A stretch of 64,000 nucleotides of DNA from Styela clava (Eukaryota; Chordata; Ascidiacea; Stolidobranchia; Styelidae). Shown here one piece after another: positions 41,419 to 55,625 of the stretch. The translations under genes were made by a program, and so were the position numbers. Under the pieces are notes generated by a model that saw only the letters and a list, made by a program, of their open reading frames with translations, made no database searches and was not told the origin of the DNA. Numbering within the stretch: position 1 is the first letter of the stretch; each line of letters starts with the position of its first letter. The stretch covers positions 7,469,135-7,533,134 of the forward strand of contig NC_135255.1 in NCBI RefSeq assembly GCF_964204865.1. The letters run 5' to 3'.

Positions 41419-42206
41419 GGTTGTAAAATTCAGAATATCGAGTCGAAGCGATTCGAATCAACATCAATTCGAATTGATTCGAAGCAATTTCAGAAAAAAA
41501 AGCTTAATTGTGTTTGACTGCTTAAAATCTTAAGAAGTTTTACAAATATGTCAACATATAAACAACATCATTACATCATTCTTTAAAAACATAGCTCTGT
41601 GATGTTTCCCTGGTAATCATTGCTCTTTTTGGCGACAACGGTACTTCCGTTTGATATATAGATAAATTCTGAAGGACAATTTTAGAAGAAAATGATAACC
41701 ATACTTCCGGTATTGTTGGCAAACGAAAATTTATGTAATGAAAAATTAATATGTAACTAAGTGTATCCAGTGGTGGGATCCAAATTTTTTGTCAGCCGGT
41801 TCCTTCACAAAAGTTATATATATTTTTTAGTTGGTTCTGTTACAAGCAGAGCATTGACAGTAACTAGTAATTCTAACTGGTTCGCTGATCTCATAAAATT
41901 CCGTGAGACGGTTCTATAGAACCGGTGCGAACCGGCTGAATCCCACCAGTGAGTGTATCTCTATGTAAAAAAAATTCAATTTTCTCAGACTGAATAGATC
42001 GGGTATTTGTTGCATACATAGAATGAATTTCATCTACTAGCTCATTCATTCTTTAGTTCATAAATATTATTTAATCTCAGTTATCCTGTGGTTATTCTAA
42101 ATTTGGGTAAAGTTAATGATAATATGATATTATACTAAATAGAATCAGATCCGGAAATACTTGAATTCTGATTCGAAAACTAAATATTCAAAACTTACAA
42201 CCCCGA
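41419..42206. repeat. Possible hAT-like element hosting a nested MITE
   Basis: tagggttgtaaaattc at the left and cttacaaccccg at the right form short inverted ends around 41419-42206, with tracts of attcgaa-type sequence inside. No convincing target-site duplication was seen, so this is tentative. It contains the MITE at 41768-41951. Confidence 0.35.
41768..41951. mobile_element. hAT-type MITE, 184 bp, with 8-bp target duplication
   Basis: The ends are inverted: cagtggtgggatcca at the left, and a right end (tgaatcccaccagtg) whose reverse complement is cactggtgggattca. Internal agccggttc and gaaccggct also pair. The perfect 8-bp direct repeat AGTGTATC flanks it (41760-41767 and 41952-41959), as expected for hAT transposition. 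It is non-coding. Confidence 0.87.
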
Positions 42207-45200
42207 TTGTGAGTTCTAAGCTAACCTCCATCGTTACCATTATTCAATAATTTGCCAAGTGCCTCGAATGCACTGCAGCCATGAGCAATAAAAAATTGTT
42301 GTGATTGTTTATGATAGAATTACAATTTTATCGCAATGGAGAGGAAAGCCGAGCGCACTGTACATTACCACGATGACGAATATCAGTGATATAAAACACT
42401 TTTTCATCGTGATTTACTCTTGCAGTATATCATTCAATAGTATTTTATGAAGTAAAAGTTATTCAAACAATATGCCCATACGAATTTATACTCCATTTCT
42501 CATTTAGCATGATAGTCACTACGTCACTGAGAAGTTAATATTTTGGAACTTCTTGGGAAGTCGGGAACTATTAATAAAGTTTGTAGATTATGAGGACACA
42601 TTTTTTCTCTTTGTGACGATAAAAATTTCAACAATTTGAAACTTTACGTTATCTCAAGTCTCTGTAAAAATATTCTCTAGTTTGTGAGAAGGTTAGTCAA
42701 CAGTTTCAGTCACGACTCTAACGTTACGTTGGCAAATTCACTATTTCCAGACATTGTCATTCTGCGAGTTTTTTGTAGTATTGTCGTGACCAAGTTTGAA
42801 TCGGTATAAAATCAAGTTATATCGTGATAGATCAGATGTACACTAGAAATTACCATTTGTACATACTACCTTTCTATAGTTCAGTAACCTACTGTTGACT
42901 CTAATTAGCTGAACATATAAATATTTTTTCAAATGTTTTAAACTTTTCATTCAATGTTTGTTAAATTATGGTTTAAACTGGTTAGCTATTCAGTTTTTGT
43001 TGCTTGCTGAAACATGAAATCAAAAGCTTAGGTAGGATTTATATTATTTCGATATTGATGTAAGATTTTTATTTACTGGGCCTTAGATTATTTATGAGTA
43101 ATAATAATTTCGATTTGGCCATGTCTGGCGTTTCAGGTAATAAAATACGATATGTACAGCATGGAATTGATACTGAACAATATTGGTATGGTAGGATATT
43201 TTTGATATATTGTTAGCAGACTCCTTGGGTATATTTAGCAAATATTCTCTTAGAATGGAATTTGTTAACTTCTTGATCAAGATCAAAGTTGCTATATTTG
43301 ATCTATAGTGGAGTTTGGCTTCCGGTCGCTGTCGCTCAGACACGCACGGTTAACGTTTGATCGATCGACCACGGATTGACCACCTGAACTTTGCTAAAAC
43401 ATTATTCCTTGATGACGATGTTGAAAGAAACATTTCAACGCCATTTTAAAAATATTTTAGTTTGGTCCATGTATTGCTTCTAGACCTTTCTTATAATTTA
43501 AGTGATACGTTTTTTATCAAATTGTTACAAAATTGAATAAAACATGAACTGATTTGATCAGAATTTAATTGAATTGTTGTAAAACAAATTGGATATCCGT
43601 TTGTACTTTTATTGAATCAGAAATCGAAAGTTTGAATTCACTAGTAATCGAAAATACACAAATCAACTTGGCATGCCTCGATTTCTCAGTGTGATAGAAA
43701 TTTTATTTTAACTTTCTATCACAACTCCTGTCAGGTCAACAAGTCGAAAAATTTCGTGATCTTTAATTTTTGATATGATTTGTGATCCGACTCATTAGAA
43801 TCATGAAATAAAGCAAATTGATCAATTCAGTGTTACTTTGTGTCTACCGGTAACTCAACCAATGTGCAAGTTAATTCCATATCGACCCTTTATAATGAGT
43901 TAAAAGTGAAAGGTGAAAACATTAGATTGCCAATATCTGCCAACAATGATACATATACTTTCATTTACGGAACAGAAGTATATTTCACATACTCATTCAT
44001 TGATAATTTATTTTCATTTGTATTTTACTAACTCATCGTTTATAGTGCCTGCAGAATTACTACGCGGTACTCCCGTGTGTACCAGGTTAGGGTTAGGCCA
44101 CGATTTTAATTCAATTTTCCTTATTTTAGTTCTATTACGAGTTCGAGGACTGTTTGTGTTAGCCAAGTGAATATACCCCCTGCTCAAATGCTTCCGTCCC
44201 TTTACACAACTTGATGTAAAGTAGGCGAACAAAATTGGTTACCTCCATATTGGTACGCATACTTCTGGAGCGCCTACTAAGCCAAATTCAGAGATCCATC
44301 GTTTTATTTATTTTTTATTTCGCAATATTTATTCAAATGGCTGCAGGCCAACTGACACCACCTGTCATCATATGTTCGAATGACCCGGATATTTAAAGAT
44401 ATAATTCATGGTATAAACATTTCTTGTCGTAATTAATCTTCAAAATTATTGCAAGTCCATTCCAAGTTCATATGTAATTAAAAATTCCTAATCAATGTGA
44501 CAGATTATGTACGTCAATACCAAATTGTAATTTCACTCTCGAGCGGAAATATAGCATCCATACGAACTACCATCCATTAATTGTAAGTGATTGATTGGCT
44601 TTCATTGGAAAATCAAAGTACGCGTAGGTTTCTTATTTTTTAATCCTTTAGTAGCTTTTTTGTGCGAATTTCAACATCGCGAACTTGTTGTTAGCATTGT
44701 GAATAGTTCGTACCAATTTTCAAGTGAAAGATAATCTAATTGTATATAGCGCTATAATCAAACGCTGCTATTTATTCAAAATATACACAGGTATACCAAC
44801 GAAACTCTAGGGGAGAAGAGACTAAAAATAAATTATTTTTGGTATCGAAGATTTTTCAATTCGGCATAGCAGTTTATTTAGCGAAAATATTAATATTACA
44901 TTCAACTATTTTTTTAAATTATTTTAGCTTATTAAACATTTGACTCCTACCACAAAATTTTCATCATGATTCAGCATTGCCAGAATAATGAGTCAATTGT
45001 TGTTTATTCAAATCATCAAAAATTGACGGAGATGAAAATAATTGAACTTTAATGCTACCTCAACAAAATTGACTCTCGAATAATACAACGTACTTTAATA
45101 GGTTTAAATTAAACTTGGTATATTTATCTTGCACGAATTTAAATTTTCGTTTTATAGACCTAATTAATTTTGTTTAATTCGAGTAGTAAGCCGAAGGCTG

Positions 45201-45867
45201 ATGGACATTTTAGAATAAATGACTAGACCGACTTAAATAGAATTTTACGAAAAACTGGTTTTCCAGCAATGTTGTCCATTTGTGGGAATATTTCGCGTAA
45301 TGGAAATGTTTGAAAAGTGAACCTTGTCGTATATTTCAATTTTTTTTAAACTTTTAGTGAGAAGTGTTTTCATTTGGACCTGGTAAGCATGGCAAGAGAA
45401 GGTAATATATTCTAAAAAATGTTTCACGAGCAGTGGCATTTGAAATATTTTGTTACATTTTAAAAACTATATATTTGGTTGAGCAGTAATTTTAGCCAGT
45501 TCGCAAAAGAAGTTAATAGAACCTTGACATTTAGTGTGTTTCTCATATATTTTTATTATGATTGGATAACCGTGACTTTCGTGAACAGTAGATAGACTGT
45601 AAGCTTTCAAAACCTTTATTGTTTACGATACCGTGGATGATTATACTTGATGTAGCATCGAATACATGAGAGAGAATTAGACGGATTTTGAGGCTAAGAA
45701 CTAACGAAGAAGAAATTCTTTTGTAACAATCAAAGTTGTAACTGTCATGTAGATGTAGATGAAACATGATATGCATTTTCAAAATATTTTTATAGAGGTT
45801 TTGTGGGATTATATGAATATCTTATTTTTTCATTCTAATATTATAGAATATAAGTGGATAGTAGAGC

Positions 45868-48800
45868 ATGTATGTTTATATATTGTTTCTCGGATTACTC
45901 TTGAGTGTTGGACAGACGTTTGGTAAGAGAATGTTTATTTTACGCATGAGAAAACTCTTTTGCATCAAATAAACTCAAAGATTATCAGAAAATTGTCTTT
46001 TGTGGTTTATTTTATTTTGATAAGTTTGGGAAATTTTTGCTCGTCAATTTATTATGTAAATTGCTAAAGAATATGAATAGTTTTTTTTTGACCTCCTGAA
46101 GTATGCGCACCAAGATGGCGCACAACCTGAACTCAGGTTGTATACCAGGTTAGGGTTCAGGTTATGCGACATCTTGGTGCGCATACTTCAGGAGTACCGT
46201 TTTTTTTTTAAATTAACGTATTATGTGAGTTCGAAAATTTGTTTAGTTTTTCCCGTTGTAAATGATATTTTATTTCATCGTTTAAACAAGTTTCTTGCTC
46301 GGTTCACCTATTCGTTTCAACAAATTTCGTCTACTGAGTCTTAATTATTACTCAATATACCAAAATATTGGTGAGTGCTATGAGTCATTCTCATGTAATT
46401 TACGACATTTAAATTGAGGTTATTTAAAAACCTTCACATTTTTTCGTAAAAACTCCAAACCGCAGTATTGTACTGAAGTAATAAACAAATAAACACTTCT
46501 GATTATTTTCAGGTTTGAAATGTTGGACATGCGTGAACGCAAAATCGAATCGACAATGCAATAAGATAGGATATTGGAGAACATGCGATGCACAAGAGGT
46601 ATGAACGAAGTTGAGTTCAGGTTTACTTTATTTGACCAGGAATGAATAGCAAAATTGTCCCGATTAGGAATAGTTTTCTATATTTGACAGTCAAACGTTT
46701 TGTATTTTCTGTTTCTAATATTACCAGATAGGTCAATTTAGCAATAAAAATATTCTTGTAATTAATGTGTAATTAAAACTGAAGAACGGATGACTAAATG
46801 AGTGAATTCAAAACGTGGGAATAATGATATTGCAATAAATTTTGCACCCGCCGTGCATGATGATGAAATTCATTTCATATAAAAATAACTTTAATATTAA
46901 TCGCAACATCGCCCCGGGGCCGGCAATTGAGAACACGTCAAGCTGGTCGCTGTCGGATATAAATGTCGTGAAAAAAATGTAAAATATATGATGATTTTGA
47001 CAAAATTTCGTGTTGCGTGTAGTTTTGTATGGGCAAATCGATGAATATGATATTGAATGACATGGAAATATAAACTATACTACGTGTTTGATTAATATGA
47101 GAAAAATGCTGCGACATGTTTGACAACTTTTGATATTTGTATCCAATGATATTCTTTTCTTCAAAATTGATTTATACCACCTGATTGAATTTTCCGGGAA
47201 ATCGAACTTTGGTCGTTTCAACTGTCACGCATTAATTTGGATAAATATCTTTATTTTCAAAAGAGCACGCGAAGAGCCACCGACGATTAAAGCCATCAAT
47301 CATGTTAATGCTTGGCTCTTTGTGGTAGCTATGTGATTTTGTAGAAAAAAAATAATGAACAAACATTTACTCACGGCAAAAGCTTAATACGTTCTGTTTG
47401 CTCAAAATCAGGTATCGGAACGAATGAATTGATTCAAATTGAATCACGCCTGCAAACTCAAAATCAAACTGCGCAAGTTTTTTTTTGAAGCAGGTGGCAA
47501 CGTCCGTTCGCCTTTTTTTATTTTGAAAAAATACAAAGAGTAACTATGATAATCATTTACATGACATCGCTGTCTTGACTTATTGCCCTATTTATCAATT
47601 TATCATTTAAAACCGTTCATATTCAACATATTGAGATCATTGAATAACTTTATTCAGATATATTGTCACAATGAAGTTCAAGTAAGAAATGGAGTCAGAG
47701 GACGTGTCACGAAAAGATGTGCGCAGGGCCCAGCATGCAACCAGGTACCTTGGGAAATAAGTTAACTATTGTATAAATTTATGTTTATTCTGAAAAATCT
47801 TCTAGGAATAGACATATTTATATATATCAATTAACCGCTTGTAATTTAATTCATGGCATGTTAGTCGTTCTTTGATGGTTTTGGCAAACAGGATGATACG
47901 TGACAGACTACCCATTTTTTTATCTTTTAAACAGAAAACAACGTTGAAACATTCCTAAAAAGTGCATAAAAAGTCCTGGGTAATTTGGTATTCTTCAAAA
48001 AAAAAATTATCACCATTGTTCGAATTGATATTGGACATAACAGGAAAAGAAATACTGGAAGACATACAGATACTATTAATTTCATTCATATGAAAATTAT
48101 ATATCATGGCGAATGGACTACTGAAAAAAATCATATTGATATTTTAGTAATTATTTTTCTTATATTTGAAAATTTATTATATATATGAACAAACTTTCAA
48201 TCATCAGAATGCTGAAAATGCAACAGAAACAAGGTGTAATGGGAACCCTAGAAAATCGGCAGCTTGTAGTTGTTGCTGTAATCAAGATAATTGCAATGCA
48301 CCACTGTTTAGATGCGGTGGGGGTGAGTTTGCAATTTTCTTATAAGCCTAGTTTGTTGGCCTGGTACATAGCCCAGTTGAGTATTCTGCCACACTAGCTT
48401 CGTGAATTTGTAATCCTGCTTATAGAAACCACGGCCATATTTGAACCACACATTAATCTCGTGTGTTCGAATTAAATCTTTGTCTTTATTGTATGAATAT
48501 TCAATCAAGTTGAATCGTGTACCACATGGCAAAATAATGATATTTTTATAAAGCCTTTTAGCCAAATACGAATCCTAAACGTATTAAAATTTTGTCGATA
48601 TGTATAATCTATGATTCTATGTATATTATTTGGTTACGGATAACTAAAAAGATATAGATATTTATACCAAATTCTTCACACAACTTCAAGATCAGTCATA
48701 CAATAGTTTTACAGTGTTTAACTTAATCAAACGTCGTGAGACGTGGCTCAGCATCCGTTTGTGTCCATCATGATGGTTTAGCTTACATACGAAAATTCAT

Positions 48801-50781
48801 ATATCAAAATATTCAACTATAAGATCCCCACCGATTTTCCACAAGGCCAAAATATTTCATACTGTAGAAGCTAAAGTAAAATAATTTACTGTATTCAAAA
48901 AACTTTTCAGTTGAAATGTGCAAAAAGCCTCGTTATATTCAAAACGGAGAAATATCGTGTCCGAAGAAGATTAATATAGGAACCGTATGCAAGTTGAGAT
49001 GTCAAAGAGGATTCATTCCAAACAGAAATAATGTTATAAAATGCCAACATACTCCAGGAAATAAACCAGAAAGAGCGTTTACAAATCTATTGGGCTTGAA
49101 ATGTATACGTAAACAACCACGATGCCCCTCGCTGAAAAACACAATTGTGCCGAGAGGCACTTTTAGTTGTAAAAACGTTCGACCACATATTAGGAAATTT
49201 ATGAAAAATTTTCAAGGTACAACTTGTACTTTTAAATGCAATAGCAATGCATTTATGTCTGGAAATCCTAGTCTTGTTTGTAATGCTGGACATTGGAGTC
49301 ATGGAATTCCTAGATGTATTGTAGGGAGATGTCCAGCTCCACAAAAGGAAGAACTCACCTTCAGACAATGCACCGCTGGAAACAAATTTGGAAGTATGTG
49401 TAGCTATACATGCGCAATCGGACTAAAAATAATAGGCGATTCAATTTCAGTATGTGGACCAACTACCAATGATCCTTCGAGAGGAGAATGGGACAATGGG
49501 ATTCCAAAATGTAAGATTGTACAATGCCCATCTCACGTATCAGTGAGCAATGGAGAAGCGCTACTGACAAATGACAACTTTGAAGGTAGTGTTTGTATCT
49601 TCTCTTGTAAACCTGGATTTGATTTAGTAGGAACTCCATTCATTGAACTTGAAAGCGTATGTGAAGACGACGGAACAGGTGTTGGAAAATGGAGTGAGCC
49701 AGCACCTACATGTTCCCAAATTACTTGTGATCCGGTTTTCAAAGCCCCAGAAAATGGAGCTGTGTTTTGTACTGATGACAACAAGTGGGGGAGCGCTTGT
49801 ACATTCAGATGCAACTCTGGGTATGATTTGGGTGACACGTACTCTAACAGCATAAGATGCTTTTGTGAAGAAGGTAGAAATAGAGATAGCATTGGAGAAT
49901 GGAGTCGAAAACCTCCAACCTGTACTGCCATCAAATGCCCGTCTGTAAGAAAGGCCCCTATCAACGGTTATGTTACTTGCACAAACGCAAATTTTGCAGA
50001 AAGTGTCTGTACTTTCAGGTGCAAACCAGGCTTCGACTTGGATATGACACCAAAAAAGACTTTTACAAATCGTTGTGTTGACAGGGGATACGGAACAGCC
50101 ACTGGCGAATGGGACAATTTTGAGCCTGGCTGTAGACGTAGAATATCTTGTTTACAAAAACACGAGTTTTTAGCAAATGGAAACGTGGAATGCACAAATG
50201 GTAATTTGGTGGGTAGCGCATGCAAATTTACTTGTTATAAAGGTTATCGATTGGTAGGTAGAGTATATTCAAATTGTGTCGAACTTTTGGCTGATGGAGA
50301 TGATATTGCAGAGTGGACTAGCAAACCACCACGATGTGAGGCCAGTCACTGTCCATTTCAATGGTACGACAAAGATCTTGTGATGGAAGATTGCGTTGGC
50401 AGAAAGACTAATCGTAAATCGTTTCACCTTCTTGGAACAAAGTGTCATTATACTTGCAAACGTCCGGGATATTATCCAGCCATGGCTAGCAATAAATTTG
50501 TGCAAGCTAGAACTACTGTGGCCACTTGTCTCAGTTCTTTAAGTTGGAGTACAAGACCTCCGAGATGTTTTGTGAAAAAGTGCCCTCATATTCCAACACC
50601 GAAACATGGCTATGTACCGGACTGTTCAAATGCAAACAACTTCGGCTCAAGATGTGAATTTTGGTGCAAATATCCGCATAAAATATCTCATAAATCTAAA
50701 TTATTATGTGTCAGCAAAGGCAGAAATGGAAGGCTGGGCAGATGGAATAAACCACCGCCAACATGCGATTCTGTGAAATAA
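45868..50781 (+). CDS. Gene C: secreted Ly6/uPAR-sushi(9) protein, 5 exons
   Basis: Exons 45868-45922, 46513-46598, 47658-47744, 48208-48322 and 48911-50781 total 2214 nt (737 aa) with all phases matching. Domains: signal peptide (MYVYILFLGLLLSVGQ); three-finger domain to ~114, starting GLKCWTC and ending CSCCCNQDNCN; nine sushi domains in one 1.9-kb exon. These nine correspond in order to sushi 1-9 of gene B, including the aberrant eighth (HCPFQWYDKD versus TCSMLWHDRF). The protein stops at the domain 9/10 boundary, so the tenth sushi and the vWA of gene B are missing, and no remnant was noticed just downstream. No transmembrane segment is seen, so it is probably secreted. No AATAAA occurs within ~300 nt of the stop. 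The function is unknown; it may act as a soluble or decoy relative of gene B (inference). Confidence 0.86.
46093..46194. repeat. Foldback MITE in gene C intron 1
   Basis: A 102-bp palindromic element. Both ends read ctcctgaagtatgcgcacca inward, and the arms pair for about 40 bp with a few mismatches around a loop containing accaggttagggttcagg. It is flanked by T runs on both sides, so the target-site duplication is unclear. Confidence 0.8.
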
Positions 50782-53300
50782 GATTCAAGATTATTTATAG
50801 CGCATAAAGCATGGTATTTTCAAATAGGAAAAATCAGTTCCAGTCGATGGAGTAACGCGAAATCATAATTGACTAAACAGAGTGTTATCCATACACACCT
50901 GTTGGCGTAAAAAACACTGTATTAGATGGCAAATTTATGACTTTTTGTCAAAATACACTTCATTTACTTACAATTCAGACAAAGAATCACTTTGTAACAA
51001 ATTTTAACCTTTTTTAACGACGAGAACTATATATAAAAGAACTTTGAAAAAAGAAAGAAAATTTCAGGTTCAGCCTTTAAACATTGGCACGTTCATATAA
51101 AGGCATGCCATAATTTTTGTGTTTGAAAACGAATTTGCAAAAAGGATACTTTATTGAGCATGATATATTTAAAGATAAATATAATATTCTTCATTGATAT
51201 GCATCTACTATCTGAAAGTCTGACGACTATAATACTGAAGAGTGACTGAGAATTGAGCAATAGGCATACATGATCTCAAGGGGAGTTTCTCCAGAAAACA
51301 AACACAATGGTGATTTTTTTCTACTCAGATGCGTGGCAGTCGTTTAGTTTCCACTTACACTGGAAAGAGTAAAACGACAATCATTCAAATAGAGTTGGAT
51401 CATTTGTAATTGATGTAATTAATTACAGTTTTTCATGTAATTGAGGCATTTTCATTCTGTGTAATTGTAAATGTAATTTGCTAAAATTTTTGCTCACTTA
51501 CACTTTCAATTAGACCAGGAATCACCAAACCACGGTATCCTTTCATCTGGCCCGCAATAACACGAAAAAGGGCGATATATTTTTTCAAGGGGCGTTTTCC
51601 GGGAATCGCCTTCCTTTTTTATTTCGTAACATTAGCCAATCAGCAGGACGCGAAAAATTGACCTAACAATATGCCTTTCCGCATCCGTTAGGACACTCAG
51701 ACAGATTTTCAGTCGTGGTTGTAAACAATACCTCATTTTGCGATTTCGAATGCTATTCGTTAGATTGCATTTTGACAAAAACCCATTTAATGTATTGGAA
51801 GAAGAAATCATAAGAATTTCCCAGGCTTGCTTCTTTAGCCAAGCATTATTTGGGACTAACAGCAACATCAGCCCCGTCAGATAGAGTTCTTTCAATTGTG
51901 GGTAACTTTTATACGGCAAGAGTAAATTTATTGGGGTCAGAAACTTTTCGTAGCCTAATTTTACATCAAGTGCAATCAAACAGTTTTTGAGCAAGAGAAA
52001 CTGTGAATATGAACCAAAATGTTGTGGACAGGTTAGTGGACACAATGATCGTTTTGACCAAAACTTTTGGTATTTTGTGTTGTTGTCCTTTGACATAGTT
52101 ATTATTGAAAAGTCGCATTTATCTTCGATTACTGGACCTGATGCTCTGAAATTTTCAGTGGTTGAAGATGGAATTTGTTTCTAGAAGGCTATTACTTTTA
52201 TTTCTAAATTTCGTATGAAATCTGATATTTCGTCCAAGATTTCGCTGTATTATTTTATCCATAGGAACACTGGCTGTCTGGTTTGATTCTTGCTACGCTA
52301 AACTCGGAATTTTTTTGATGGTATCGGTAGCGTCAAGGGTAAGGACTGCTTCGCTCTGTGTAACGTGTTCATATATTTGAGCATTGCTTTGTTGTAATTG
52401 TAATTTTATATTTTTTGCACGGAGTAATTGTAATGTAATTGAAAAATTTAAGGGAATAATTGTAATTGAACTGAATTAATGCAATTGATCCAACTCTGCA
52501 TTCAAAACATATATATATACTATTATAAGTGGGCAACTTAATTCATCAAACTCATAACTCTACCAAAGTTGCATAGAATCAGTGTGTATGACAACATGTG
52601 AGTAACACTTATGCAACATCTAGTATCAGCTACTAGTGCGTATGTTTCATTCATGTGTTTTTTGAACGGATAAACTTGCTGGCCAAGTTGGTAGGAGTAC
52701 ACCACCAAGTTTAATGTTTATATTTTGATAGAATATTTTCTAGAATTCGCTTCTCAATAATAAATAGTCTTCCGATTGTGTTCTAGTATTTTGCAAATGA
52801 AATCGTAATGCTACAGCTTCTCAGTTGAATCAAAAATACAAAATTTATTTACGTTTATGTTAGGTTCACTGCTTTTGACATGTTAGGTAGATCATAATAC
52901 GCAATGTTGGAGAAATCCATAATAACCCAGATTCTCTGTATTATTTCTTATGGCTTGAGATATAGAAATATCGATTGAAGTAAATACTCTACTGAGAAGA
53001 AAATATTTCCTTTTCCTTCTCAATCGAGCTGTTCAAATATCTTGGAATTGTTTAACTTTACTTTTTGATACTAAAATGAAACCACTTGGTGGACAAATAC
53101 GCCTTTATTTTAAAGATTCTATTTTTAAATGTTTACCCGATGCAGCCACTAGCACTAACAATAGCCTAGCAAGAACATATTCGGAAAAAAGTTGACGAGT
53201 CCAGATTTGAGAAACTGGACTTATTCGAGATTCAAATTCAAAAACGAATTTTCGGAAAGAATGTAGGCTACATTTATTTGGAGAAAGTTAGAATCAGTAG
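50782..53300. other. Gene C 3' flank with hAT debris
   Basis: Apart from the transposase remnant at 51817-51990 and its associated repeat block (51632-51760), this stretch is AT-rich and I see no gene. The sequence gttcatatatttgagcattgctttg near 52367 recurs inverted near 6190, which marks another dispersed repeat. Confidence 0.5.
51817..51990 (+). pseudogene. hAT transposase C-terminal remnant
   Basis: An open stretch ending in TGA at 51988-51990 reads FPRLASLAKHYLGLTATSAP, followed by SDRVLSIVGN and LLGSETFRSLILHQ. This is the hAT dimerisation domain (family pattern YPxLAxLAxxYLxIPATSAPSERVFS...). The frame upstream is closed by a stop at 51811, so only the domain end survives and no active transposase is encoded. 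The longer minus-strand frame over the same bases (51632-52096) is its antisense shadow. Confidence 0.85.
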
Positions 53301-53649
53301 GCCTACTTGTGTCATAGTCTGATGATGTTGCTACCGTGGTTGTAGATGAATCAGAAGACTCAAAGATTCCGGATTGGTGGTTTATTGAACAGCAACTCAC
53401 AATTTATAACTTAAAACAGCATAACAGATTACATCACTAAAGAACTGAAAACACGTCCGGCCGCCGGCCCAGCGACCGGAGAAAAGGGATCGAAAAACAG
53501 TTTTTTTCTCATGTGTAGTGAGTGGTCGGAGTCCAAATCCAACAAATCAGCATTAAACAAGGGTCAGCATAACTGTCAATGAATATAAATATATATACAT
53601 ATACACAAAATATGAACACGGACACTTTAGTCCGCGACACTTGGTATTA

Positions 53650-55625
53650 GGCCGCGAGCAGAGGCCCTGAAAAACGCCTAGAAAGTGAGTTTCGTAGCGC
53701 ACATCAGGTAACTACCTGAAAATGATTTTAAAATGTTCCTTAAAAATTTAGTAACAAATATTGCCTTGTTCCCACTTCCAAAAGTTGCACGTTTCACGGA
53801 AAAGACGCTTTTACTACAAGAAATATGTGCTACGATCTGTCCTATATTCTCGGCAATGAACAATGACTTCTTCATGACGTAACAATTGAATCGAATCAGC
53901 TGTCAGCGAGCGGATGAATATTAGTTATTACTGCTCGACCTTGCGTTGAGTTGGGCAGCCTTTCCATAGCCCTGTTTATTAGTTAAGTTATGCTAAGACG
54001 TTGTTGAAAAATGTATAAGTAAGTTATTAAACACTTGTAGATCCCTACCACGGATATGGGCCGTGAGACGAAGCCTTGAAAACGCTCAGAAAGTGAGTTT
54101 CGTAGCGCACATCTGGTAACTAAATAAATTCTTCAGTTTTGTGTGAAAATGAACATACTGAACGCATTGGGCTACAGCTTGTTCCACAATTCTGATGCGA
54201 AATTGAATATAAGAGGTTCCCGGAAATTCAATAACCATAAGTCTACAACACATACATAAGAACTAGGCAATTCGAGAGCCCTACAGCACACTAACACAAA
54301 TGTATTCCTGTAATGTTTGGCCTGACCAAAATCGGACTTCCTCAGTCAATCATAATTTATTAGGTAGGTTACGAAAAATATGGCATACATGTAACCAATA
54401 ACAAAAAATACTTTAATTGTGTGACAGGAGTCGCGAGTGACCTCGAAAGCAGCGACACCAACAACGCTGATTCACATTAGCGAATAAATTTTATATAATA
54501 ACCACAAGCAGTTTACAACATGAACAGCATAAAACACTACATCCATTTTATAGAAGCTATCAAACGTATTTATTTTAAAGCAATGAGGTCACAAATCAAC
54601 ATCGTGAGCACGAAAACACAAATAAATCAGTTATTTCTCACTTAGAAATTTACCGGAAAAGTCAAGAAAATTAAATGAATGTACAATATGTACATAACAT
54701 AGTGAACAGAAATATTACAATTAGTTTTTTTTTAGTTTATGTGGTTATGTATTTGAACAAAGACAATATTATTTCTAGAAACAGGACTACGACACTAACA
54801 AATGTCCGAAAAACAAAACAAATAAATGATACTTATTAAATCAACTGCAATATCTAATTCACTTTCTTCTGAATTGTTTTCGAAATCTACTATCTCGAAA
54901 ATCGACTTTTCCTCTATAAGTGTACTGTGATTTTTGCAGTCAATACAAAAACAAAAATCTGTGCAATTTAGGTTGATTTTGGCACACTTGCATAAATTAT
55001 TTTTGACTATTTTTCTTACACTTGCAGTTTGCCAACTCAAGAACTGATTTGAGGGCCACATGCTTCTTCAGTGAATCATTGTTGGGTAGAAAGAGTATAA
55101 TCCTTATGTTTGCCAGTGTTAAATAGACGTGCCCTGGTATCATTTACAATCTTCATATCCTCTTCATACAGTGAACAAACAAATTCCTCAGCTTTATTCA
55201 TTAATGCCTCGTTAACCGCAAAAGATCTTCATAGTTGAGAAAAAATGAATTGAAAACCTCAATGAAGTCTCCAACATGAGTTTGATGGGCAGTTCCAATT
55301 GCAGGAATGTGCTAAAGTATTTCGATATGAATAGCTCATCTAAGCTGTTTGCAACTATTATAATTCTCATATACCTTCACGCTTCAAGACTTCTTGTTTA
55401 ATCCATTTTATAGCACTAATAGCTGCAGGGATTAGAGCCTGCGTTAGGATTAACGCACATATTTATTGTAGTAAAAGCGTCTTTTCTGTAAAACGTGCAA
55501 CTTTTGAAAGTGGGAACAAGGCAATATTTGTTACTAAATTTCTAAGAAACATTTTAAAATCATTTTCAGGTAGTTACCTTATGTGCGCTACGAAACTGAA
55601 AGATAAATGGCCTCGGCTCGCGGCC
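53650..55625. mobile_element. DNA transposon with ~170-bp terminal inverted repeats
   Basis: Bases 53650-53830 and 55457-55625 are inverted copies of each other with several mismatches. Both start GGCCGCGAG and share tttcgtagcgcaca and tgttcccact inward. TA flanks both ends (53648-53649 and 55626-55627), consistent with a TA target. A third, direct copy of the first ~65 bp lies at about 54057-54125, suggesting a rearranged or nested element. The interior has no recognised transposase; the 88-codon minus frame at 54795-55061 matches nothing I know. Confidence 0.7.

Larger units (their letters stand above)
38868..45867. other. 7-kb gene-poor stretch
   Basis: No gene is supported. AT-rich sequence with transposon pieces: a hAT-type MITE at 41768-41951 and its possible host element (41419-42206). 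The block gtgtaccaggttagggttagg near 44080 recurs in variant form near 46145. Open frames here (e.g. 40279-40593 -) lack motif, splice or paralogue support. Confidence 0.55.

Noticed and set aside
51632-52096. 154-codon minus-strand open frame
   Set aside because: It lies antisense over the hAT dimerisation-domain remnant and has no motif of its own.
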